A stretch of DNA of 6,355 nt. Origin: SIG440 sp045596485 (lineage in GTDB: Bacteria; Bacillota; Clostridia; Monoglobales; Monoglobaceae). The notes beneath the pieces were generated by a model that worked only from the letters and a program-made list of their open reading frames with translations, made no database searches and was not told the origin of the DNA. A program made the position numbers and the translations under genes. This document shows, in pieces, positions 1 through 4,346 of this stretch (positions are counted from its first letter, which is position 1; every line of letters starts with the position of its first letter). The DNA is taken from the NCBI GenBank assembly GCA_045596485.1, contig JAZOCL010000048.1, positions 1 through 6,355 of the forward strand, given 5' to 3'.

Positions 1-122
1 GTATGGAGGTTCCCTGCTGCGGCGGTATTGAGAATGCGGCAAAGGCGGCACTTCAGGCAAGCGGAAAGTTTATTCCCTGGTCTGTGGTAACGATTTCTAC
101 AGACGGCAGAATTTTGGATTAA
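1..122 (+). CDS. C-terminal end of a probable 4Fe-4S ferredoxin-type protein (5' end outside window)
   Basis: The open frame enters from the left edge, reads from base 3 as MEVPCCGGIENAAKAAL, continues through an IPWSVVTISTDG segment and stops at TAA 120-122. The MEVPCCGG motif and the VVTI strand near the end match what I remember of the C-terminal part of clostridial 4Fe-4S dicluster-type proteins, whose ferredoxin domain lies far upstream. The ATG at base 3 is most likely an internal Met, because no ribosome binding site can be seen and the motif is normally internal. The two adjacent Cys (about residues 5 and 6 of the visible part) could be metal or redox ligands. The position just before the flavodiiron/rubredoxin operon suits a redox role, but a promoter separates them. 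Only about 39 residues are visible, so the family call is tentative. Confidence 0.65.
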   Translation, partial: MEVPCCGGIENAAKAALQASGKFIPWSVVTISTDGRILD

Positions 123-129
123 ATTTCTC

Positions 130-158
130 TTGAAAAACTCAGAGTTTTGTGGTAGGAT
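130..158 (+). promoter_or_regulatory. Sigma-A-type promoter of the flavodiiron/rubredoxin operon
   Basis: A -35 box TTGAAA (130-135) and a -10 box TAGGAT (153-158, 4 of 6 consensus bases) are separated by exactly 17 bases. The predicted transcript starts near 165, giving a leader of about 33 bases before the ATG at 198. The short inverted repeat AAAACT/AGTTTT inside the spacer is too weak and lacks a proper T-run, so I do not call it the terminator of the preceding gene. Confidence 0.6.
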
Positions 159-197
159 ATATGGGTATTATTTTTATTGAAAAGAGGAATAATCAAT

Positions 198-1352
198 ATG
201 TTTATCTCAAATGACATAAAATATATTGGTGTTAATGACCACAAGATAGATTTGTTTGAGGGTCAGTATGTTGTTCCAAATGGAATGGCTTATAACTCCT
301 ATGCGATTATAGACGAGAAAATTGCAATTATGGACTCTGTTGATGCAAGCTTTACAGAGGATTGGCTGCGCAATATAAAAATTGCATTGGAAGGAAGAAC
401 TCCCGACTATCTTATTGTTCAGCATATGGAGCCTGACCATTCGGCAAATATCGCAAATTTTGCTAAAGCATATCCTGAAGCAAAAATCGTTGCGTCTGCA
501 AAGGCGTTTGTGATGATGAAGCAGTTTTTCGGTACTGATTTTGCCGACAAACAGATTGTTGTCGGAGAGGGAGATACCCTTAGCCTCGGAAAGCATAACC
601 TGACCTTTGTTACAGCTCCTATGGTTCATTGGCCTGAGGTAATTGTGACCTATGACAGCTTTGACAAGGTTCTGTTTTCGGCTGACGGCTTTGGAAAGTT
701 TGGTGCTTTGGACGTTGACGAGGACTGGGCGTGTGAGGCACGCCGCTACTATATAGGCATTGTGGGCAAATACGGAGCACAGGTTCAGGCGCTGCTCAAA
801 AAAGCTGCGGCACTTGACATCAAAACAATTTGTCCCCTTCATGGTCCCGTGCTTAGTGAAAGCTTAAGCTATTATCTCGACCTTTACAACACCTGGTCAA
901 GCTACGGTGTTGAAACAGAGGGTGTTGTGATTGCATATACATCGGTTTATGGCAACACAAAAAAAGCGGTGGAGCTTCTTGCAGAAAAGCTGAAGGAGAA
1001 GGGATGCCCGAAGGTGGTTGTCAACGACCTTGCAAGATGTGATATGGCAGAAGCGGTTGAGGATGCCTTCCGCTACGGAAAGCTGGTTCTTGCGACAACA
1101 ACCTATAACAACGATGTATTCCCCTTTATGCGTGAATTTATAAACCACCTTACCGAGCGCAACTTCAAAAACAGAACGGTTGCCTTTATCGAAAACGGAA
1201 CATGGGCACCTGTTGCGGCAAAGGTGATGTCGGGAATGCTGGAAAAGAGCGCAAATCTTACCTATTGCGACACAGCTGTAAAGCTGATGTCGGCAATGAA
1301 TGACCAAAACAAAGAACAGCTCGAAGCACTTGCAGTTGAGCTGACAAAATAA
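198..1352 (+). CDS. fprA: FprA-family A-type flavodiiron protein (O2/NO reductase)
   Basis: This 384-residue protein has the two domains of a class A flavodiiron protein. The N-terminal metallo-beta-lactamase-like domain (about 1-240) carries the di-iron ligands: HMEPDH (H76, E78, D80, H81), H144 in APMVHWPE, D163 in FSADGFG and H215 in PLHGP. The flavodoxin-like domain (about 243-384) begins with the FMN phosphate loop TSVYGNT (248-254). Such cytoplasmic enzymes reduce O2 to water, or NO to N2O, with electrons from rubredoxin, and protect anaerobes from oxygen or nitrosative stress. There is no fused C-terminal rubredoxin or flavin-reductase domain; a separate rubredoxin gene follows after 21 bases. 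I chose ATG 198 because an AGAGGA ribosome binding site lies at 183-188. A TTG seven codons upstream (177) lies before that site and would add only MKRGIIN. Whether O2 or NO is the preferred substrate cannot be read from sequence. Confidence 0.95.
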   Translation: MFISNDIKYIGVNDHKIDLFEGQYVVPNGMAYNSYAIIDEKIAIMDSVDASFTEDWLRNIKIALEGRTPDYLIVQHMEPDHSANIANFAKAYPEAKIVASAKAFVMMKQFFGTDFADKQIVVGEGDTLSLGKHNLTFVTAPMVHWPEVIVTYDSFDKVLFSADGFGKFGALDVDEDWACEARRYYIGIVGKYGAQVQALLKKAAALDIKTICPLHGPVLSESLSYYLDLYNTWSSYGVETEGVVIAYTSVYGNTKKAVELLAEKLKEKGCPKVVVNDLARCDMAEAVEDAFRYGKLVLATTTYNNDVFPFMREFINHLTERNFKNRTVAFIENGTWAPVAAKVMSGMLEKSANLTYCDTAVKLMSAMNDQNKEQLEALAVELTK

Positions 1353-1373
1353 AAAATCAAGGAGGAAAAAATA

Positions 1374-1529
1374 ATGAAATATGTATGTGACATATGCGGA
1401 TGGGTATATGACGAGGAGCTGGGTGCTCCCGATGCAGGAATTGAACCCGGAACAAAGTTTGAGGATCTTCCCGAAAATTTTGAATGTCCCCTCTGCGGAG
1501 TAGGAAAAGACCAGTTCTCAGAAGAATAA
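1374..1529 (+). CDS. Rubredoxin
   Basis: This complete 51-residue rubredoxin starts MKYVCDICGWVYDEELG. Its single iron atom is held by two CxxC pairs, C5/C8 and C38/C41, the second in ECPLCGVGKDQF. The Tyr/Trp and Pro residues typical of the family (W10, Y12, P19, P25, P33) are present. It is a cytoplasmic one-electron carrier. Its place 21 bases after the flavodiiron protein, with a strong GGAGG ribosome binding site at 1361-1365 and no promoter of its own, makes it the likely direct electron donor of that enzyme and a member of the same operon. The gene is too short to appear in many automatic ORF lists. The family call is secure. Confidence 0.97.
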   Translation: MKYVCDICGWVYDEELGAPDAGIEPGTKFEDLPENFECPLCGVGKDQFSEE

Positions 1530-1537
1530 AAACAAAC

Positions 1538-1565
1538 CCCCGTTCTCAGGAACGGGGATTTTTGT
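1538..1565. terminator. Bidirectional intrinsic terminator between rubredoxin and the 76-residue gene
   Basis: A perfect 8-bp stem CCCCGTTC/GAACGGGG (1538-1545 with 1550-1557) has a TCAG loop. On the + strand it is followed by ATTTTTGTT, eight bases after the rubredoxin stop. On the - strand the same stem is followed by a T-rich stretch (GTTTGTTTTTATT), so it can also stop the convergent small gene that ends at 1632. Confidence 0.9.
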
Positions 1566-1592
1566 TGTACGAGTGTTACGAATATCATTAAA

Positions 1593-1618
1593 TGTAGGGG
1601 AGGGGATTGCTCCTCCCG
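1593..1618. repeat. Short GC-rich inverted repeat (TGTAGGGG-type intergenic element)
   Basis: TGTAGGGG at 1593-1600 leads into a hairpin GGGAGG (1598-1603)/CCTCCC (1612-1617) with an 8-base loop, then CG and six A. It lies in the roughly 100-base gap between the convergent genes. Short TGTAGGGG...CCCG palindromes between genes are something I recall from other clostridial genomes, so this may be a dispersed repeat; that is memory, not shown by this window. On the - strand no T-run follows, so it is not a classical terminator. Confidence 0.4.
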
Positions 1619-1631
1619 AAAAAACGTGAGC

Positions 1632-1862
1632 CTATTCATCAATATGGGGCGGAACAGAGCAGAAGAGAATTATTTTCATTATCTTGTCTATCTTGTTGTC
1701 ACAGGAAATTCGTTCATCTAGAACATCCCGAATTGCTTCAAGCATTCTCACGGCGTGATTTTGGGCAACCTGTTCCCATTTGAGGGAATTTTCGTGAGCG
1801 TATTTTCTAAATTCCTTTTGAACCGCTTCGGATACCAATGCAGACGCAAATTCATATTTCAT
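1632..1862 (-). CDS. Small hypothetical protein, 76 residues
   Basis: I do not recognise this protein. It reads MKYEFASALVSEAVQKEF at the start and ends in SVPPHIDE. It is charged, mostly helical by composition (about residues 8-65), with no signal peptide or membrane segment and one Cys. The middle, LEAIRDVLDE followed by DKIDKIMKII, resembles in style small helical proteins common in clostridial accessory regions, but I cannot name a family. The start at 1862 is chosen because GGAG lies at 1874-1871, eight bases before the ATG. The same frame is open 30 codons further upstream, but that part runs through an RNA hairpin and terminator and has no ribosome binding site. The terminator of RNA copy A ends only about four bases before that GGAG, so the gene could be expressed by readthrough of the RNA promoter. 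No other promoter is visible in the short gap. Confidence 0.6.
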   Translation of the reverse strand: MKYEFASALVSEAVQKEFRKYAHENSLKWEQVAQNHAVRMLEAIRDVLDERISCDNKIDKIMKIILFCSVPPHIDE

Positions 1863-1878
1863 ATGTATCACTCCAAAC

Positions 1879-1908
1879 AAAAAAGATGTGCTGCCGAAGC
1901 AACACATC
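1879..1908 (-). terminator. Intrinsic terminator of RNA copy A, just before the 76-residue gene
   Basis: Read on the - strand, GATGTGTTGC (1908-1899) pairs with GCAGCACATC (1894-1885) over 10 bp with one G-U pair, closing a TTCG tetraloop, followed by six T (1884-1879). The + strand lacks a T-run after the stem, which fixes the direction. It is a textbook terminator except that it sits directly upstream of a ribosome binding site and start codon. Confidence 0.9.
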
Positions 1909-2040
1909 CAAAAAACGTACTGCTCCGATCTGTTTCTGCTACAAAACATCATTGGCTCAAAGAGAATGAAAACATCAGAGCCACGCTTTTTACTGTTAGC
2001 GTGTTCTCTTTGAGCACTAAATATTCAAATGTTTTGTAGC
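1879..2040 (-). ncRNA. Structured RNA, copy A (about 162 nt), unknown family; possible attenuator leader
   Basis: The predicted transcript starts with G at 2040, exactly at the foot of a long hairpin. P1 pairs 2040-2029 with 1949-1938 (12-13 bp, GCUACAAAACAU). P2 pairs 2015-2004 with 1966-1955 (12 bp, GCUCAAAGAGAA). P3 pairs 2003-1998 with 1987-1982 (CACGCU/AGCGUG). Between P1 and P2 the 5' side holds UGAAUAUUU; after P3 there is a 15-nt bulge beginning GCUCUGAU. A 28-nt tail and a terminator follow. The bulge GCUCUGAU (1981-1974) is complementary to AUCGGAGC in the tail (1929-1922), 8 bp. The overlapping tail segment CGGAGCAGUAC (1927-1917) is complementary to GUGUUGCUUCG in the terminator (1905-1895), 11 bp with three wobbles. 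These two pairings exclude each other. I recognise no known riboswitch, T-box or 6S sequence. It could be a cis-acting attenuator for the 76-residue gene or a free small RNA. Confidence 0.75.
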
Positions 2041-2046
2041 AAATAT

Positions 2047-2075
2047 ATCATAACACATCTTTTGAAAAATGTCCA
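2047..2075 (-). promoter_or_regulatory. Promoter of RNA copy A
   Basis: Read on the - strand: -35 TGGACA (2075-2070), a 17-base spacer, -10 TATGAT (2052-2047) preceded by TGT, an extended -10. The expected start is G at 2040. The block from this promoter back through ACAGAAAATTGTGGACA is almost identical to that of copy B. Confidence 0.85.
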
Positions 2076-2086
2076 CAATTTTCTGT

Positions 2087-2117
2087 AAAAAAAGATGTGC
2101 CGCCGGAGCGACACATC
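2087..2117 (-). terminator. Intrinsic terminator of RNA copy B
   Basis: Read on the - strand, GATGTGTCGC (2117-2108) pairs with GCGGCACATC (2103-2094), loop TCCG, followed by seven T (2093-2087). Compared with copy A, the GTTGC/GCAGC pair has become GTCGC/GCGGC, a compensating change that keeps the stem. The -35 box of copy A follows about 12 bases further on. Confidence 0.9.
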
Positions 2118-2244
2118 CAAAAAACGTACCGCTCTGGTTTAATGATGCGACTCATTTTATATGTCCAACAGAGAACAAATACCAGAACTACGCTTTTTTG
2201 CATAGTCTGTTCCTGTCGGACAAAAAATATTCACAATGAGTCGC
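2087..2244 (-). ncRNA. Structured RNA, copy B (about 158 nt), paralogue of copy A
   Basis: The predicted start is G at 2244, again at the foot of the outer helix. P1 pairs GCGACUCAUU (2244-2235) with 2156-2147. P2 pairs 2222-2208 with 2177-2162 (15 pairs, one bulged base, one G-U). P3 pairs CUAUGC (2205-2200) with GCGUAG (2193-2188) around an A6 loop. The 5' side between P1 and P2 carries UGAAUAUUU as in copy A, and after P3 comes GUUCUGGU (2188-2181). That segment is complementary to ACCAGAGC in the tail (2138-2131), 8 bp, with one base shared with P3. The tail segment CAGAGCGGUAC (2136-2126) pairs with GUGUCGCUCCG of the terminator (2114-2104) at 10 of 11 positions. P1 and P2 have quite different sequences from copy A but the same shape. 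No open reading frame with a ribosome binding site lies inside. Transcripts reading through the terminator would enter copy A. Confidence 0.75.
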
Positions 2245-2250
2245 AGAAAT

Positions 2251-2279
2251 ATAATAACACATCTTTTGAAAAATGTCCA
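2251..2279 (-). promoter_or_regulatory. Promoter of RNA copy B
   Basis: Read on the - strand: -35 TGGACA (2279-2274), a 17-base spacer identical in sequence to that of copy A, -10 TATTAT (2256-2251) preceded by TGT (extended -10). The expected transcription start is G at 2244. Confidence 0.85.
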
Positions 2280-2290
2280 CAATTTTCTGT

Positions 2291-2324
2291 AAAAAATATG
2301 TGAGGAGCGACATTTTGCCGCTCC
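2291..2324 (-). terminator. Terminator-like remnant of the RNA tail, downstream of the Cys-rich gene
   Basis: Read on the - strand, GGAGCGGC (2324-2317) pairs with GTCGCTCC (2311-2304), loop AAAAT, then TCACATA and six T (2296-2291). The gap of seven bases between stem and T-run makes it a weak terminator. It aligns with the tail and terminator of copy B (GAGCGG, TGTCGCTCC, CACAT, T-run, ACAGAAAATTGTGGACA) with short deletions. What remains paired is the helix equivalent to the proposed antiterminator. Confidence 0.55.
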
Positions 2325-2334
2325 GTACAGGTTA

Positions 2335-3231
2335 TTAATCGCAGTCGCAATCACATCTGCATCCGCAGTCACATTCCTCGAGAGCCTTCTTCGGGGGGAA
2401 GAATTCGTCAAAGGGGAAGCGGATGGTGTTGAACAGCTCACAGGGATTGTTCTCGGTTGATGTGGGACATTCCTTGCAGGGGATGCAAAAGTCAATGGCA
2501 TCAACGTGGAGCTGTGTTGCTCTTTCCAGTCTTACTATGCTGAAAAGACCCAGAGAAACGAGAACCATTTTACCATCGTCGCCTACATAGAGTTCATCGT
2601 CAAAGCAAGCACATATATTTTCGGGGATAGCCAGAAAATGACCGTTATGGTCGCAGTCGCAGTCACAGCAATCATCCTTTGACACCAGCTTTGCAGAAAG
2701 TGCAATAGGGTCAACAACTTCAACCACAGCGGTGGGGAGATTGTTGTTTTGCCAAGTGTCGGCAACATTTTCGCAGCCCTGAGAGAGCTTTGATTCAAAT
2801 ATCTTCACGTTACCCTCGGAGCCGTAAAGTATAACCTTTTTGTCATAGGTTACAAGTCCGTCAACCTCGGTGGGACACGAAACGCCCCTGAATGCTTCAA
2901 TTGTCACCCTGAAGAAGAACTTCATATCAACGGCGTAGTAGCCACGGTTGAAGGGAACGGGTTCAACTGTTGTATATACCCAAATAACTTCTGCACTCTT
3001 TATTTTTGTGTTGATTGAACGTTCGATTACTTCCTGACCGGAATTTGTGAAATACACGCGTGCGTCACGGATGCAATCTCTGTCCTTGCAGGAATCGTAT
3101 ATCTGGTTGGTGTTTATGCACACGCCGTTGCCAAAATCGTCATTGCGGCGTTCGACACGGTTTTCCTGTTCAAGACAGCAGTCAGCCTGAACTGCTGCAC
3201 TTTCATTGTAGGGTTCAAAATTATCGCTCAT
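2335..3231 (-). CDS. Cys-rich conserved protein of Clostridia, putative spore-coat-associated
   Basis: This 298-residue protein has 23 Cys. They cluster in the N-terminus (C18, C19, C38, C48, C53), in a DDCCDCDCD stretch (187-194), in FCIPCKEC (C249, C252, C255), and in an alternating Cys/Asp tail (C287 to C297, CDCGCRCDCDCD). The core motifs YDSCKDRDC (46-53), VEPVPFNRGYY (89-99), FFFRVT (105-110), KKVILYGSEGN (131-141) and FPFDEFFPP (272-280) match my memory of an unnamed family common in spore-forming Clostridia; I know of no proven function. There is no signal peptide or membrane segment. The Cys/Asp clusters suggest metal binding or disulfide cross-linking. The start at 3231 has a perfect AGGAGGT (3244-3238) six bases upstream, and the gene ends in two adjacent stops. 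A sigma-K-like promoter upstream fits, but does not prove, a coat role. Confidence 0.8.
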   Translation of the reverse strand: MSDNFEPYNESAAVQADCCLEQENRVERRNDDFGNGVCINTNQIYDSCKDRDCIRDARVYFTNSGQEVIERSINTKIKSAEVIWVYTTVEPVPFNRGYYAVDMKFFFRVTIEAFRGVSCPTEVDGLVTYDKKVILYGSEGNVKIFESKLSQGCENVADTWQNNNLPTAVVEVVDPIALSAKLVSKDDCCDCDCDHNGHFLAIPENICACFDDELYVGDDGKMVLVSLGLFSIVRLERATQLHVDAIDFCIPCKECPTSTENNPCELFNTIRFPFDEFFPPKKALEECDCGCRCDCDCD

Positions 3232-3275
3232 GGAAATACCTCCTGAATTGCAAATTTTAATTTTGTGACCTATTT

Positions 3276-3304
3276 TATTTTATGATAGAGCCTCAAAATG
3301 GTGC
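3276..3304 (-). promoter_or_regulatory. Possible sigma-K-type sporulation promoter of the Cys-rich gene
   Basis: On the - strand, CATAAAATA (3284-3276) fits the sigma-K -10 pattern CATAnnnTA. An AC dinucleotide in GCACC (3304-3300) lies 16 bases upstream, as in sigma-K -35 elements. No convincing sigma-A promoter is seen for this gene. The 102-base intergenic region (3232-3333) is shared with the divergent gene at 3334. The motif is short and the region is AT-rich, so a chance match is possible. Confidence 0.4.
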
Positions 3305-3333
3305 ATAAACATTATTAGAGGTGAAGTTAAACT

Positions 3334-4164
3334 ATGTCAAAAATATGCAAGAATATTATCTGCGGAGAAAGATATTTTTTTATAAGCGAAAAAGGTGAGC
3401 TCATTTGCAAGACTTCGGGTAATGCGGAGCAGATACTCGAAAGATGTATCGATTTTGATGCGGTATTGGATGAAGACGGCATACATATTGCAGCAGCTGC
3501 AAATGAAGGAAATACGGTGTATATAAGATGCGTGAAAAACCGCTGGGGTATGGGCATTGTTTCTTCGGGAATTCGGGCAGAAAACATATTTATTTACGCC
3601 GAAAAGGGTGGGATGATAATGTTCTTTGTCAGCGGCGAAAAGCTTTTTTTACAAAAAGTCGACAGCGAAATTCATCAGGCTGAGCTGATAGACGAAATCT
3701 CTCTTTCTGCTGCGCCCTTTGCGGTTGGGAATACCGTTTTTTATGTGAACAAATTAGGTAATCTGTGTCAAAGCGGTGCGGGCGAAATCTGCCAAGGCAA
3801 GGATATAAATCATATTTTTGCAACAGAAAATGAGATTTGCTTCAAGGATGGCGACAAGCTGTTGCTTCTGGCGAGAGCCGATTTGTTAAATCAGCAGCTT
3901 CTGACAAGACGCCACGGAAAGAATGCGTGCTGCCCTGTTCTTGCGGAGACAAAAGATGGAAAGATTTTGTGCTGGTGCGACGGAGAAAAAGTTTTTGCGG
4001 CAAAAAGGGCAGAGGAAAAATGGCAGAGGCTTGAGAGCTTTGTGCCCCCAAATGCCGACCTTTTGGGAATATTTAAATTTGACGGAGTATATGATTTGGG
4101 CTGCATGATAGAGGGTGAGCCCTGCTCTTTGAATGTGAAAAAATCATCAAACAAACCTGATTGA
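3334..4164 (+). CDS. Hypothetical protein, possible beta-propeller-like repeats
   Basis: I do not recognise this 276-residue protein. It has no signal peptide or membrane segment. It is built of short beta-strand-like stretches spaced about 40-50 residues apart: RYFFISEKGELIC (13-25), GIHIAAAANEGNTVYIRC (49-66), NIFIYAEKGGMIMFFV (84-99), NTVFYVNKLGNLC (133-145), NEICFKDGDKLLLLA (166-180) and DGKILCWCDGEKVFAA (208-223). Such aromatic strand, turn with Gly/Asp/Lys, second strand units are what a beta-propeller of about five or six blades looks like, but this is inference from pattern. It has 14 Cys, scattered. The start at 3334 has AGAGGTGA (3317-3324) nine bases upstream. It is divergently oriented from the Cys-rich gene. 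No clear terminator follows; the next promoter starts 84 bases downstream. Confidence 0.75.
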   Translation: MSKICKNIICGERYFFISEKGELICKTSGNAEQILERCIDFDAVLDEDGIHIAAAANEGNTVYIRCVKNRWGMGIVSSGIRAENIFIYAEKGGMIMFFVSGEKLFLQKVDSEIHQAELIDEISLSAAPFAVGNTVFYVNKLGNLCQSGAGEICQGKDINHIFATENEICFKDGDKLLLLARADLLNQQLLTRRHGKNACCPVLAETKDGKILCWCDGEKVFAAKRAEEKWQRLESFVPPNADLLGIFKFDGVYDLGCMIEGEPCSLNVKKSSNKPD

Positions 4165-4248
4165 ATATGACAAACTTTTCCAAAGCTGTAAAGAAAAAGT
4201 TTTGTGGAAAATGTATAAAAAATGAGTAAAATATTGTTTGGTTTTTGG

Positions 4249-4277
4249 TTGAAAAGTTTTGGGAAACATTGTATAAT
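4249..4277 (+). promoter_or_regulatory. Strong sigma-A promoter of the EF-G-like gene
   Basis: TTGAAA (4249-4254), a 17-base spacer and a perfect TATAAT (4272-4277) predict a start near 4284 and a leader of about 60 bases. The leader contains a small possible hairpin (GTGACAG 4289-4295 with CTG...TTCAC to 4312) but nothing I recognise as a riboswitch. The 84 bases between the previous stop (4164) and this promoter hold AT-rich complementary stretches (CTTTTCC, AAAAAGTTTT, TGGAAAA) that do not form a convincing terminator. Confidence 0.85.
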
Positions 4278-4329
4278 TATTTTATTGGTGACAGGCAGCA
4301 AGGCTGTTTTCACATATTTGACTACATTC

Positions 4330-4346
4330 AGGAGGGTTGAAAATTG
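4330..4346 (+). promoter_or_regulatory. Ribosome binding site that selects a TTG start
   Basis: AGGAGGG at 4330-4336 is followed after seven bases by TTG (4344-4346). The nearby ATG at 4354 is out of frame and the in-frame TTG at 4350 is 13 bases away. Reading from 4344 gives MKLYETSKIKNF, a normal start for this protein family. Confidence 0.85.

Larger units (their letters stand above)
1879..2290 (-). repeat. Tandem duplication of the RNA transcription unit (two copies of about 205 bp)
   Basis: Copy A spans about 1879-2086 and copy B about 2087-2290. The terminators are offset by 209 bases and the -35 boxes by 204. Conserved blocks are the promoter region, UGAAUAUUU, the P3 3' side with UCUG, and tail plus terminator. 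Outer helices P1 and P2 are diverged but still paired. This pattern points to an old duplication under selection for structure and promoter function. Confidence 0.85.

Noticed and set aside
177..197. TTG start at 177 for the flavodiiron protein
   Set aside because: It lies upstream of the AGAGGA site that serves ATG 198, and the family's N-terminus is covered from 198.
1863..1952. Upstream 30-codon extension of the 76-residue protein on the - strand
   Set aside because: It would translate the tail and terminator of RNA copy A, has no ribosome binding site, and the downstream ATG has a well-placed GGAG.
1755..2039. Open frame on the + strand across the small gene and RNA copy A
   Set aside because: It overlaps a better supported - strand gene and a structured RNA, and lacks a ribosome binding site.
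1879..2296. CRISPR array
   Set aside because: There are only two units of about 205 bases, each with its own promoter and terminator; no short direct repeats with regular spacers.
1879..2296. Retron, T-box or known riboswitch
   Set aside because: No reverse transcriptase gene is in the window, no T-box antiterminator sequence is present, and no conserved ligand-binding core that I know can be seen.
2097..2303. Open frame on the + strand across RNA copy B
   Set aside because: It covers the repeated RNA unit, with no ribosome binding site and no protein-like composition.
3248..3276. Sigma-A promoter for the gene at 3334 (TTGCAA, 17 bases, TATTTT)
   Set aside because: Only four of six bases match in each box in a very AT-rich stretch; too weak to call.
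4168..4210. Terminator after the gene ending at 4164
   Set aside because: The complementary stretches are AT-rich, widely spaced and not followed by a T-run.
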